This document shows, one piece after another, positions 1 through 6,963 of a stretch of DNA of 13,944 nt (its first letter is position 1; the number at the start of each line of letters is the position of its first letter). The position numbers and the translations under genes were made by a program. This DNA comes from a bacterium (GTDB lineage Bacteria; Bacillota; Clostridia; Oscillospirales; Acutalibacteraceae): positions 1-13,944 of the forward strand of contig JAHKZS010000074.1 in NCBI GenBank assembly GCA_020626545.1, written 5' to 3'. Under the pieces are notes generated by a model. The model saw only the letters and a program-made list of their open reading frames with translations, was not told where the DNA came from and did not search any database.

Positions 1-1
1 A

Positions 2-289
2 AGCTCTAAGGCTTCGTCCAAAGCTTCCAAAACTACCGTAAGCGGTAAATCTTCTTCTGCCGCTTCTTCGGGAAGTAAGACAAGCTCCAAGGCTTCCAAA
101 AAAACAACTTCTAAGAAAACATCTAAGAAAACTTCTGAGAAGAGCTCGGTTTCTTCGAGCAAGACATCTTCCAAGAAGTCTTCTAAATCAAGCACTTCGT
201 CGAAAAAAAGTTCCAAGACAAGCTCGAAAAAATCTTCCGGCGACAGTGTAGCGAAGGATAACGTGGAGGTGGATTTCAGTGATCTTTAA
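2..289 (+). CDS. C-terminal fragment of a Ser/Lys-rich protein (5' end outside the window)
   Basis: The frame beginning at base 2 is open from the window edge to a TAA at 287-289 and contains no Met, so this is the 3' end of a gene starting upstream. The 95 visible residues are extremely low in complexity: about 37 Ser and 22 Lys in the first 80, in short SSK, SKK and TSK steps. A short acidic end (VAKDNVEVDFSDL) follows. Ser codons are mixed (TCT, TCC, TCG, AGC, AGT), so this is a protein-level bias and not a simple DNA repeat. Such a tail is disordered and strongly cationic. It could contact cell wall, nucleic acid or membrane, but the function cannot be told from the tail alone. Its last 11 bases overlap the GTG start of the next gene, which suggests translational coupling in one operon. 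Confidence 0.75.
   Translation, partial: SSKASSKASKTTVSGKSSSAASSGSKTSSKASKKTTSKKTSKKTSEKSSVSSSKTSSKKSSKSSTSSKKSSKTSSKKSSGDSVAKDNVEVDFSDL
265..272 (+). promoter_or_regulatory. Ribosome binding site that supports the GTG start at 279
   Basis: GGAGGTGG sits 6 bases before GTG 279, inside the 3' end of the Ser/Lys-rich gene. No ATG gives a better placed start, and the residues following the GTG form a proper signal peptide. Confidence 0.8.
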
Positions 290-764
290 TAAAGCCAAAA
301 AAGTAATCGCGGCGGCTTTAGCTGTTACAATGATTGCTTCTGTATCGACAGTATTCGCGGTTAACGCTGAGGAAAAGATTTTACTCGGCGACGTAAACGG
401 CGACGGAAAAATTAACGTAATGGACGTAACCGCTATCCAGAAGATAACCGCGGGACTTAAAGACGCTCCCGATAATTACATCGAAAAAGGCGACGTTAAT
501 TTAGACGAAGTAGTTAATATCAAGGACGCCACCATTATCTCTAAGTATGTAGCTAAGCTCGTTTCCGAGCTTCCTGTTACAACTCCTATCGAGGATGATA
601 CCACTGCTCCCGAGGAAACTACTATCGCTACAGAACCGGGCTCAGACGAAACTCAGCCCGCGACTAAAGTAACCGAGCCCGCGACCACAGTAACCGAACC
701 TACAACAGAAACTACCACTCAGCCTGAAACAGATGAATGGGATCCGCATATTTATCAGCCATGA
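279..764 (+). CDS. Small secreted dockerin-only protein with Thr/Pro-rich tail
   Basis: This 161-residue protein has a signal peptide (basic MIFNKAKK, hydrophobic segment about 9-27, likely cleavage after VNA at 28-30). A type I-like dockerin follows at about 37-93. It has two Ca-binding F-hand repeats: D38-V-N40-G-D42-G-K-I-N-V-M-D49, and D72-V-N74-L-D76 to D83, where Glu77 replaces the usual Gly. The rest (about 97-150) is a disordered Thr/Pro/Glu linker ending in DEWDPHIYQP, with no catalytic or binding module. Dockerins plug secreted proteins into cohesin scaffolds of cellulosomes or amylosomes, so this may be an adaptor, a capping subunit or a carrier for its tail. The GTG start at 279 is preferred because GGAGGTGG lies at 265-272 with good spacing. 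The gene overlaps the genes on both sides by a few bases. Confidence 0.85.
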   Translation: MIFNKAKKVIAAALAVTMIASVSTVFAVNAEEKILLGDVNGDGKINVMDVTAIQKITAGLKDAPDNYIEKGDVNLDEVVNIKDATIISKYVAKLVSELPVTTPIEDDTTAPEETTIATEPGSDETQPATKVTEPATTVTEPTTETTTQPETDEWDPHIYQP

Positions 765-1471
765 TATTCAGGTATAAGATAGCTGATATTGTATTCGACG
801 CGGATATAAGATACCGTTACACTTATAATATTATGAAGGATTACCTCGTAGACGACGAGCCTGCGAGGTTCTCCATTGTTATAACGGATGAGGATATAGA
901 AAACGAGAAAAAGCTTTCGCCTCATTCTTTAAGTGACGCGAGCTATGAGTGTACCGCGGTTTACCGCAAGTATATATACGAGGTACTCGATAAGTACGAC
1001 GCGTTCTTTTTCCATTGTTCGTCTATCGAGGTAGACGGCAAGGCTATTATGTTTACCGCGAAAAGCGGTACGGGTAAAAGTACCCACCGCAACCTCTGGA
1101 TGAAGAATTTCGGCGATAGGGTAAAGATTATCAACGACGATAAGCCTATTATAAGAAAGGTCGACGGCGTTTTTTATGTTTACGGAACACCGTGGCGCGG
1201 TAAAGAGGCTATGGGCGAGAACGTAAAGGTTCCCGCTAAGGCGCTGTGCTTTTTATCGAGAGCCGAAAAGAACTCTATCGGCTCTATTTCTACGAGCGAA
1301 GTCGTAGCGAGAGCGCTTAACCAGACCGTCCGCCCGTCTGACGCGGGGCTTATGGGTAAGCTTCTCGATTTACTCGACGGCTTTTTACAGCAGGTTAAGT
1401 GTTACGATTTAAGAGTTAATATGGACGATGAAGCGGCAGTTACCGCTTATAACGAGATTATGAAGGAATGA
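761..1471 (+). CDS. HPr-kinase/PEPCK-like P-loop protein of the RiPP-associated type
   Basis: The 236-residue protein has a Walker A motif AKSGTGKST (100-108) preceded by FFHCSSIEVDGKA (83-95), then INDDKP (124-129) and YGTPWRGKE (141-149). This pattern is that of the HPr(Ser) kinase C-terminal domain and of HprK-like proteins in peptide-modification clusters, some of which phosphorylate Ser of lasso peptides. The normal N-terminal regulatory domain of true HprK is absent, so a role in carbon catabolite control is unlikely. The ATG at 761 is preferred over an in-frame ATG at 737 because it forms an ATGA overlap with the stop of the dockerin gene. No Shine-Dalgarno precedes it, so translation probably depends on termination of the dockerin gene. 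The substrate is unknown; a Ser or Thr in an operon-encoded protein is a guess. Confidence 0.82.
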   Translation: MIFRYKIADIVFDADIRYRYTYNIMKDYLVDDEPARFSIVITDEDIENEKKLSPHSLSDASYECTAVYRKYIYEVLDKYDAFFFHCSSIEVDGKAIMFTAKSGTGKSTHRNLWMKNFGDRVKIINDDKPIIRKVDGVFYVYGTPWRGKEAMGENVKVPAKALCFLSRAEKNSIGSISTSEVVARALNQTVRPSDAGLMGKLLDLLDGFLQQVKCYDLRVNMDDEAAVTAYNEIMKE

Positions 1472-1475
1472 GTTT

Positions 1476-1742
1476 ATGAAGGTAAAGAACGATTATCTGC
1501 TTCGAAACTTCGGCGGCGATTATATCGTTGTAGCCGTAGGGGAGGACAGCGAGGATTTTAATAAACTTATTACGCTAAATTCGGTCGGAGCATTTATTTT
1601 TAAGGCGCTCAGCGAGGATATTACCCGCGGGGAGCTCGTCGATAAAATGGTTGACCACTACGAAATCGACCGCGCTACCGCCGAAAAAGACTGCGACGCT
1701 TTTATTAAAAAGCTCGGTGACGCTGGACTTTTAGATGCCTAA
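1476..1742 (+). CDS. PqqD-family peptide-binding protein
   Basis: This 88-residue protein (MKVKNDYLLRNFGGDYIVV...) has the PqqD-like winged-helix plan. A short beta hairpin carries the usual 'llr...g..y.vv' start, then LNSVGAFIFKAL (about 34-45), then helices with ITRGELVDKMVDHYEID, ending in an aspartate-rich DAFIKKLGDAGLLD helix. The central LNSVGAFIFKAL matches the common 'LN.tga.iw.lL' signature. PqqD proteins (RiPP recognition elements) bind leader peptides and present them to modifying enzymes. AAGGAA at 1463-1468 lies 7 bases before the start. The gene begins 4 bases after the kinase-like gene and overlaps the next one by 8 bases, which implies equal dosage and joint function. No leader peptide is recognisable nearby apart from the signal peptide of the dockerin protein. 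Confidence 0.85.
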   Translation: MKVKNDYLLRNFGGDYIVVAVGEDSEDFNKLITLNSVGAFIFKALSEDITRGELVDKMVDHYEIDRATAEKDCDAFIKKLGDAGLLDA

Positions 1743-2199
1743 ACAGATTGAGGATGTTATCCGCGAGCGCGGATATTATATGACTAAAACCAAGGGTACG
1801 AGTATGTATCCGCTTATAAAATCCGACTGCAGCGACGTCTGTATCGTTAAAATCGACGGCGAGATTCAGAAGTACGACGTAATCCTTTATAAAAGGGAAA
1901 CAGGCGAACATGTACTCCACCGTGTGCTCGGTAAAAACGACGGCGGATATATATGTTGCGGCGATAACCAATGGATTCTCGAGTACAACGTTACTCGGGA
2001 TATGGTTTTGGGTAAGCTCGATTCCTGGTATAAAAGAGATAAAAAATATACCGTGCGTGATAAGCGGTATTTAAGATACGTTAAATTCTGGTGCAAATCC
2101 TTAAAGCTTAGAAAGCTTATGCTAAAGCTTATGCGCTTTAGGTATAAGCCTAAGGAATGGTGCTACAGGGTTTATAAAAAACTATTTAAAAAAGGTTAA
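1735..2199 (+). CDS. S26/S24-like signal-peptidase-fold protein without a membrane anchor
   Basis: Residues 20-26 (KGTSMYP) carry the signal peptidase box B with nucleophile Ser23. Residues 59-65 (HVLHRVL) carry an H-R pair as in the ER/SipW type, with His62 as likely general base, and CGDN at 75-78 matches the conserved GDN box. The catalytic plan is therefore Ser-His, not the Ser-Lys of bacterial Lep. Length is 154 residues. Unlike true signal peptidases there is no hydrophobic N- or C-terminal helix. Instead the C-terminal third (about 95-154) is strongly basic with Trp, Tyr and Phe (YVKFWCKSLKLRK), fitting peripheral attachment to membrane or nucleic acid. The start overlaps the PqqD-like gene by 8 bases and has no good ribosome binding site, so coupling is likely. 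It may trim a peptide handled by the two genes before it (inference). Confidence 0.8.
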   Translation: MPKQIEDVIRERGYYMTKTKGTSMYPLIKSDCSDVCIVKIDGEIQKYDVILYKRETGEHVLHRVLGKNDGGYICCGDNQWILEYNVTRDMVLGKLDSWYKRDKKYTVRDKRYLRYVKFWCKSLKLRKLMLKLMRFRYKPKEWCYRVYKKLFKKG

Positions 2200-2202
2200 T
2201 TG

Positions 2203-3060
2203 ATGGAAAATGTTATTTCGGTAAAAAATATGCGTGAGAGCGACGCTTTCACGATTAATACCTCTGTAAGCGGTAAGGAACTTATGCAGAGAGCCGCCGC
2301 GGGCGTTTATAAAAGCGTTAAATGGAGAGGGAACATAGCCGTTATCTGCGGCAGCGGTAATAACGGCGGCGACGGTTACGCTCTGGCGGAAATCCTTTTC
2401 GATAACGGATACCGCCCGGTTATTCTGAGGGTGAGCGATAAGCTTTCCGACGACGGAGCGTACTATTACAGCCGTTGCAGGAATAAAGGTATTAACGAGA
2501 GCTTTTGCGACGAATATACCGAGCTCGGCTCTTACGATATAATTGTCGATTGTATTTTAGGAACGGGTTTTTCGGGTGAGCTTAGGGAGGATATGGTTTC
2601 TCTTATCGAGAATATAAACCGCGCGCCCGCTTATAAAGTCTGCGTAGATATTAACAGCGGGCTTTCGGGAGCTAACGGCACGGCGAGACCGATTGCCGTT
2701 AAATCCGACTTAACCGTTTCGATAGGATATTTTAAAACAGGTATGTTTTTAAACGACGCTCCGAAATATATCGGCTCGCTTAAAAACGAGGATATAGGAA
2801 TAAAGCTGTTGAAAAAGCAGTATTATTTAATCGGAAAGGACGAACTCAGCCCGTTTACGGGATATGCGAGCGTATCGCTTTCGTCCGATAAGTTCGCCTT
2901 AGAGTACGCTACCGACGAGGACGAGTTCAGAAGAAGTCCGCTTAAGGTCGTTTCTAAGGAAAGCTGCGACAGCCAGAAGATTTTTGTAGTAGATTACGGC
3001 GGAAGTAAGCTTATAGTCGACCAGACTTACGTTTATTTCCAATCCGATAAAGTTATATAG
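2203..3060 (+). CDS. nnrE: NAD(P)H-hydrate epimerase domain protein (YjeF_N) with extra C-terminal region
   Basis: Residues about 1-205 form a YjeF_N/NnrE domain, which interconverts R- and S-epimers of damaged hydrated NAD(P)H. Seen are ELMQRAA (26-32), the nucleotide-binding loop GSGNNGGDGYA (50-60), the catalytic-type Asp in VDCILGTGFSG (115-125) and VDINSGLSGANG (148-159). In many bacteria this domain is fused to the NnrD ADP-dependent dehydratase. Here NnrD is missing. Instead residues about 210-285 form a short, beta-rich extension (SPFTGYASVSLSSDK, KIFVVDYGGSKLIVDQTYVY) that I do not recognise. The ATG at 2203 is preferred over the in-frame TTG at 2200; AAAAGG at 2190-2195 gives a modest ribosome binding site. 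It starts 3 bases after the peptidase-like gene, so it is in the same operon, although a metabolic link is not evident. Confidence 0.82.
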   Translation: MENVISVKNMRESDAFTINTSVSGKELMQRAAAGVYKSVKWRGNIAVICGSGNNGGDGYALAEILFDNGYRPVILRVSDKLSDDGAYYYSRCRNKGINESFCDEYTELGSYDIIVDCILGTGFSGELREDMVSLIENINRAPAYKVCVDINSGLSGANGTARPIAVKSDLTVSIGYFKTGMFLNDAPKYIGSLKNEDIGIKLLKKQYYLIGKDELSPFTGYASVSLSSDKFALEYATDEDEFRRSPLKVVSKESCDSQKIFVVDYGGSKLIVDQTYVYFQSDKVI

Positions 3061-3068
3061 GAGGAAAT

Positions 3069-3887
3069 ATGGAATTAATTAACGGAAGTAAAAACATTAC
3101 TAACCCCGAGCTTTTGGAAGCTATAGAAAAGATGCAGGCGGATAATACCCCCGATAACGTAAACAGAATGATTGACTGTGTGATGCAGGCTCAGTTTATT
3201 ACTCCCGGCGTGGTGTCTAAGCCTCAGAACGTCGCTAAAACCGACGGCAACGGAACTGTTATGCAGCAGGAAACTCAGGTACAGTTCCAGCTTATTGAAA
3301 ATCAGAACAAGGAAAAATTCTTCCCCGCCTTTACCGATCAGGAGGAAAAGAAAAAATGGACTGTTTCCGAGGGCAAGGACGACGTGATTATGACCTTCGA
3401 CGGCTTTGCTCAGGTGCTTGCCGAGAAGGATTGCCACGTAAAAGGCTTCGTAATCAATCCCTTCGGAAAGAGCGTAGCTTTCCCGAAAGATATGGTTATG
3501 TCGCTTAAAAAGCAGAAGGACGAGAGAGAAAAGAACTCGGGACTTAAGCAGCAGACATTTACCGCCGACGATAAAGTAGAGCTCGGCGATCCCGATCCCG
3601 ACAAATATCCGATAGATATGATGGCTTCTATCATAAACTATCTCCAGGAGCGTTCTGATGTAGACGCCGCTTACCTCAAGATGTTTAAACGCGAGCAGGA
3701 TGAAAAGGCGAGCTACCTCGTTATTGTCGATTTTCAGGGCGATAAGATGGAAGAAATATTCAAGGGTATTTCGATGAGCGCTTCTCCGCATCTCGACGGC
3801 TACCAGCTTTCGATGATGCCGTACTCAATTCCTTTCGCTCAGAAAGCGGTCGAGGACGTAGAGCCGTTCTTTACCGCCGAAGATTAA
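3069..3887 (+). CDS. SseB-family protein
   Basis: This 272-residue soluble protein has two parts. The N-terminal SseB domain (about 25-150) includes VQFQLIENQNKEKFFPAFTD, a Trp-containing strand and GFVINPFGKSVAFPK. The C-terminal SseB_C domain (about 170-270) runs through KYPIDMMASIINYLQ, DAAYLKMFKRE, YLVIVDFQGDKMEEIFKGI and a final EPFFTAED. SseB was first described as a protein affecting serine sensitivity in E. coli, and the family's biochemical role is not settled. AGGAGGA at 3059-3065 is a strong ribosome binding site over the stop codon of the epimerase gene. As the last gene before the terminator at 3896-3928 it closes the first operon. The serine link is of mild interest because the downstream operon encodes amino acid transport, but nothing here proves a joint role. 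Confidence 0.85.
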   Translation: MELINGSKNITNPELLEAIEKMQADNTPDNVNRMIDCVMQAQFITPGVVSKPQNVAKTDGNGTVMQQETQVQFQLIENQNKEKFFPAFTDQEEKKKWTVSEGKDDVIMTFDGFAQVLAEKDCHVKGFVINPFGKSVAFPKDMVMSLKKQKDEREKNSGLKQQTFTADDKVELGDPDPDKYPIDMMASIINYLQERSDVDAAYLKMFKREQDEKASYLVIVDFQGDKMEEIFKGISMSASPHLDGYQLSMMPYSIPFAQKAVEDVEPFFTAED

Positions 3888-3895
3888 GAGAATTT

Positions 3896-3928
3896 AAAAA
3901 GCCGGTTTACTTTTGTAAATCGGCTTTT
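3896..3928 (+). terminator. Rho-independent terminator after the first operon
   Basis: GCCGGTTTAC (3901-3910), loop TTTT (3911-3914) and GTAAATCGGC (3915-3924) form a 10-bp stem with one G-U pair. A T run follows at 3925-3928. Flanking A and T runs extend the stem by further A-U pairs. It lies 8 bases after the SseB stop codon and 8 bases before the next start codon. Confidence 0.85.
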
Positions 3929-3936
3929 GGTGTAGA

Positions 3937-4860
3937 ATGAAAGATTTAATTAGGAATAAATATATCGCGTATCTCGGTGCGTTTATCTGCGCGGGCTTAT
4001 GGGGAACGGCGTTTCCGCTTATTAAGCTCGGTTACTCCTCGCTTAAAATCGAGGGCTCGGACGCGGCGTCCAAGATACTTTTCGCGGGCGAGCGGTTCGC
4101 CTTAGCGGGAGTTTTGGTGTTCGTTTTCGGACTTATAATCTACCGAAAACCTCCGCTTATATCTAAGCGCGACTTCGCGCCAGTCGCGTTGCTCGGCGTA
4201 ATTCAAACCGCGCTCCAATATCTTTTCGCCTACATAGGCGTAGGTTTTACAACCGCGGTGAACACCTCGATTATAACGGGTACGGTTTCGATAATTTCCG
4301 TGGCGCTCGCGGCTCTGTTTTTTAAAAACGACAGGCTCACTTTCCTGAAAACCGCGGGCTGTGTACTCGGGCTTTGTGGAATAGTGTGCGTTAATTTTTC
4401 GGACTTTTCGCTCGGTTCGGCGACCTTTTTCGGAGATATTATAGTTTTGCTTTCGGCGTTTTCGGGAGCTTTTGGAAATATTATCACGAAAAAGATTTCC
4501 GACGGAAGAAATCCGCTCTCGGTAACGGCGTTCCAGCTTTTTATCGGCGGAGTTATACTTTTAATAATAGGGCTTATCTTCGGCGGACGGACAGTTTACC
4601 GCGACGGCGGTTCATGGGCAATACTTTTATGGCTGTCGCTGGTATCGTCGGTGAGCTTCTTAATCTGGACGGCGCTTCTAAAACACCATTCCGTAAGCCG
4701 AATTACTATTTTTACAATGCTCGTTCCGATATTCGGCACGCTATGGAGCTATTTCCTTTTAGGCGAGGATATTCTGAGGATAGAAAATCTCGTATCACTT
4801 ATACTGATAGCTGTCGGAATAGTTATGGTAAATATTAAGGTAGGTAAAAATGAGAATTAA
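3937..4860 (+). CDS. EamA/DMT-family transporter
   Basis: This 307-residue, ten-helix membrane protein is made of two EamA repeats. The first repeat opens with YIAYLGAFICAGLWGTAFPLIKLG (about 10-33), the typical 'LLWGtnfv..k' start of drug/metabolite transporters. The second begins near 165 with FGDIIVLLSAFSGAFGNIITKK, and the protein ends in a basic cytoplasmic tail (IKVGKNEN). Family members export amino acids, nucleotides or other small metabolites; the substrate cannot be read from sequence. The ATG at 3937 gives the usual short cytoplasmic N-terminus, but only a weak GGTG (3929-3932) precedes it, directly behind the T run of the upstream terminator. The last 11 bases overlap the HAD gene, so the two are coupled. 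Pairing with an amino acid symporter downstream suggests amino acid traffic (inference). Confidence 0.88.
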   Translation: MKDLIRNKYIAYLGAFICAGLWGTAFPLIKLGYSSLKIEGSDAASKILFAGERFALAGVLVFVFGLIIYRKPPLISKRDFAPVALLGVIQTALQYLFAYIGVGFTTAVNTSIITGTVSIISVALAALFFKNDRLTFLKTAGCVLGLCGIVCVNFSDFSLGSATFFGDIIVLLSAFSGAFGNIITKKISDGRNPLSVTAFQLFIGGVILLIIGLIFGGRTVYRDGGSWAILLWLSLVSSVSFLIWTALLKHHSVSRITIFTMLVPIFGTLWSYFLLGEDILRIENLVSLILIAVGIVMVNIKVGKNEN

Positions 4861-5515
4861 AGGCGTAGTGTTCGATATGGACGGCGTTTTACTCGACAGC
4901 GAAAAATACTATATAAGGTTTTGGAGCGAAGCGGGGAAGGCTTGCGGTTATCCTTTCGAGGAAAAGCACGCCCTCGCCATAAGAAGTATGGCGCGCCCTT
5001 ACGCTGTCGAAAAACTAAAGGGCTTCTTCGGCGGGAGTTTTGATTACGATAAGGTTAGAAATAAGCGTATCGCGCTTATGGACGAATATATCGAAAAGAA
5101 CGGTATAGAGCTGAAGCCTTACGCCGAATATATACTTAATTGGCTTAAAGAAAAAGGTTTAAAAACCGCGCTTGCTACGGCTACTCCGCCCGAGAGGGCG
5201 AAGCGTTATCTAACTTCGGTCGGACTTTACGACTGTTTTGATGAGGTTGTAACCGCTTCTATGGTAAAAAGAGGCAAACCCGCGCCGGATATTTACGAGT
5301 TTGCCTGTAAAAAGCTCGGGTTGAGTCCCGGGGACTGTATCGCCGTTGAGGACAGTCCGAACGGAGCGGTATCCGCCGCGGACGCGGGTTGCGTTACGGT
5401 TATCGTACCCGATATGGACGAACCCGATGACGAATTAAAAAATAAGGTTTTTAAGGTGTTAGATAATCTTAAGATGCTTTCGCTTTTGATAGAAAATATA
5501 AACGGAGAAAGTTAA
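4850..5515 (+). CDS. HAD-superfamily hydrolase, beta-phosphoglucomutase-like subfamily
   Basis: The 221-residue protein shows all four HAD motifs: motif I FDMDGVLLDSE (8-18; nucleophile Asp9, acid/base Asp11), motif II LATATPP (108-114), motif III Lys143 in KRGKPAPD, and motif IV VEDSPNG (166-172). The helical cap between about residues 16 and 85 is of the C1 type found in phosphoglycolate phosphatase and beta-phosphoglucomutase relatives. A role as phosphatase or mutase on a small phosphorylated sugar or nucleotide is likely; the exact substrate is not visible. It overlaps the EamA gene by 11 bases, has AAGGTAGG in the preceding gene end at 4838-4845, and lies one base before the symporter gene. 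Confidence 0.9.
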   Translation: MRIKGVVFDMDGVLLDSEKYYIRFWSEAGKACGYPFEEKHALAIRSMARPYAVEKLKGFFGGSFDYDKVRNKRIALMDEYIEKNGIELKPYAEYILNWLKEKGLKTALATATPPERAKRYLTSVGLYDCFDEVVTASMVKRGKPAPDIYEFACKKLGLSPGDCIAVEDSPNGAVSAADAGCVTVIVPDMDEPDDELKNKVFKVLDNLKMLSLLIENINGES

Positions 5516-5516
5516 A

Positions 5517-6944
5517 ATGTTAGACGCAATTTCAAATTTTTTAAACGCCGCTGACGAGTTTGTTTGGGGCTGGTTTATGATAGTTCTGCTTTTGGGAACT
5601 CATATTTTTATAACCATACGCACAAGATTTGTCCAACGGAAAACCCTAAAAGCTATTAAGCTCTCGGTGTCTAAAGACCCTGACTCTGACGGAGATATAA
5701 GCCCGTTCCAGTCGCTCGCGACGGCGCTCGCCTCGACTATCGGTACGGGTAATATTATCGGCGTAGGCACCGCTATCGCCTTAGGCGGTCCCGGAGCTGT
5801 GCTTTGGTGCTGGCTTACGGGTGTGTTCGGTATAGCTACTAAGTACGCCGAATCGCTTTTAGCCGTTAAGTACAGAGTCCGCGCTAAAGACGGAAGAATG
5901 CTCGGCGGAGCTATGTATATCCTCGAAAGAGGTTTGAAGATGAAATGGCTCGGCGTGCTGTTCGCCTTATTCGCGCTTTTTGCTTCGTTCGGTATCGGCT
6001 CGGGTGTTCAGGTAAACGCTATCTCGAGTATTATGAACAGCGCCTTTAACCCTAAAAACACCTTGAATATTACGCTTTTCGGTCAGAATGTTTCTATTGT
6101 TTCCTTAATTATCGGCATTGCGGTCGCTGTTATTACGGCGATAGTAATCTTCGGCGGAATTAAATCTATCTCGAGAGTGTGCGAGTTTTTAGTTCCAGGT
6201 ATGGCGGCTCTTTACGTTATCGGATGTATTATTATCCTCGTTATGAACTTTAACTACCTCGGCGACGCTGTTATGCTTATATTAAAATCCGCGTTCTCGA
6301 CTACAGCCGCCGCGGGCGGATTTATAGGTTCGTCGATTATGATTGCGGCTCGTTACGGAATCGCGAGAGGACTTTTCTCCAACGAATCCGGTTTAGGTTC
6401 CGCTCCGATTGTAGCCTCAGCGGCTCAGACGAGAAACTCTGTCCGCCAAGCTCTCGTATCCTCGACCGGTACTTTCTGGGATACGGTTGTAGTATGTCTT
6501 ATGACGGGACTTGTACTCGTAAGCTCGGTTATTAAACATCCCGCGCTCTTTAACGGAGCAGACGGCGATAAGCTTACATATACCGCGTTCCAGCAGATTC
6601 CCTACGTCGGAACTCCGATACTCGTAATCGGAATTGTGGCTTTCGCTTACTCGACTGTACTCGGTTGGTCGTATTACGGCGAGCGTTGCGTTGAATACCT
6701 GTTCGGCGTAAAGGGTATGATACCTTATAAGATAGTGTTCGTACTGGTGCTTTTAGTAGCTCCCGTTATCTCGCTCGATATGGTATGGGTGCTTTCGGAT
6801 ATATTCAACGCGCTTATGGCGATTCCGAACCTTATAGCAGTTGTGCTGCTCTCGGGAGTTGTCGTCAAGGAAACGAAGTATTACCTCTACGGCAACAGAC
6901 TCGACGAGTATGATAAGTCTGAAATTCCGAGCTATAATAAATAA
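5517..6944 (+). CDS. Sodium:alanine/glycine symporter (AGCS family, AlsT-like)
   Basis: This 475-residue integral membrane protein has about ten to eleven helices. The family signature GGPGAVLWCW is at 90-99, and LASTIGTGNIIGVGTAIALG (71-90) forms the substrate and sodium site region. Other family landmarks are the TGVFGIATKYAESLLAVKYR stretch and LGGAMYIL. AGCS proteins import alanine or glycine with sodium. GGAGAAAG at 5504-5511, inside the end of the HAD gene, is the ribosome binding site. The gene is the last of a three-gene operon ended by the hairpin at 6964-6993. Length and motifs are normal, so it should be functional. Confidence 0.93.
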   Translation: MLDAISNFLNAADEFVWGWFMIVLLLGTHIFITIRTRFVQRKTLKAIKLSVSKDPDSDGDISPFQSLATALASTIGTGNIIGVGTAIALGGPGAVLWCWLTGVFGIATKYAESLLAVKYRVRAKDGRMLGGAMYILERGLKMKWLGVLFALFALFASFGIGSGVQVNAISSIMNSAFNPKNTLNITLFGQNVSIVSLIIGIAVAVITAIVIFGGIKSISRVCEFLVPGMAALYVIGCIIILVMNFNYLGDAVMLILKSAFSTTAAAGGFIGSSIMIAARYGIARGLFSNESGLGSAPIVASAAQTRNSVRQALVSSTGTFWDTVVVCLMTGLVLVSSVIKHPALFNGADGDKLTYTAFQQIPYVGTPILVIGIVAFAYSTVLGWSYYGERCVEYLFGVKGMIPYKIVFVLVLLVAPVISLDMVWVLSDIFNALMAIPNLIAVVLLSGVVVKETKYYLYGNRLDEYDKSEIPSYNK

Positions 6945-6963
6945 GATTTTACATATATAACAA

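Noticed and set aside
737..760. In-frame upstream ATG giving an eight-residue longer kinase-like protein
   Set aside because: It has no ribosome binding site, and the ATGA overlap at 761-764 is the more usual arrangement for coupled genes.
279..2199. A complete lasso peptide cluster
   Set aside because: The asparagine-synthetase-like cyclase, the transglutaminase-like leader peptidase and a lasso-type precursor are not present in the window.
3075..3791. Long open frame of 238 codons on the - strand inside the SseB-family gene
   Set aside because: It is fully antisense to a gene with clear family motifs and a strong ribosome binding site, and its translation has no recognisable domain. It results from codon bias of the + strand gene.
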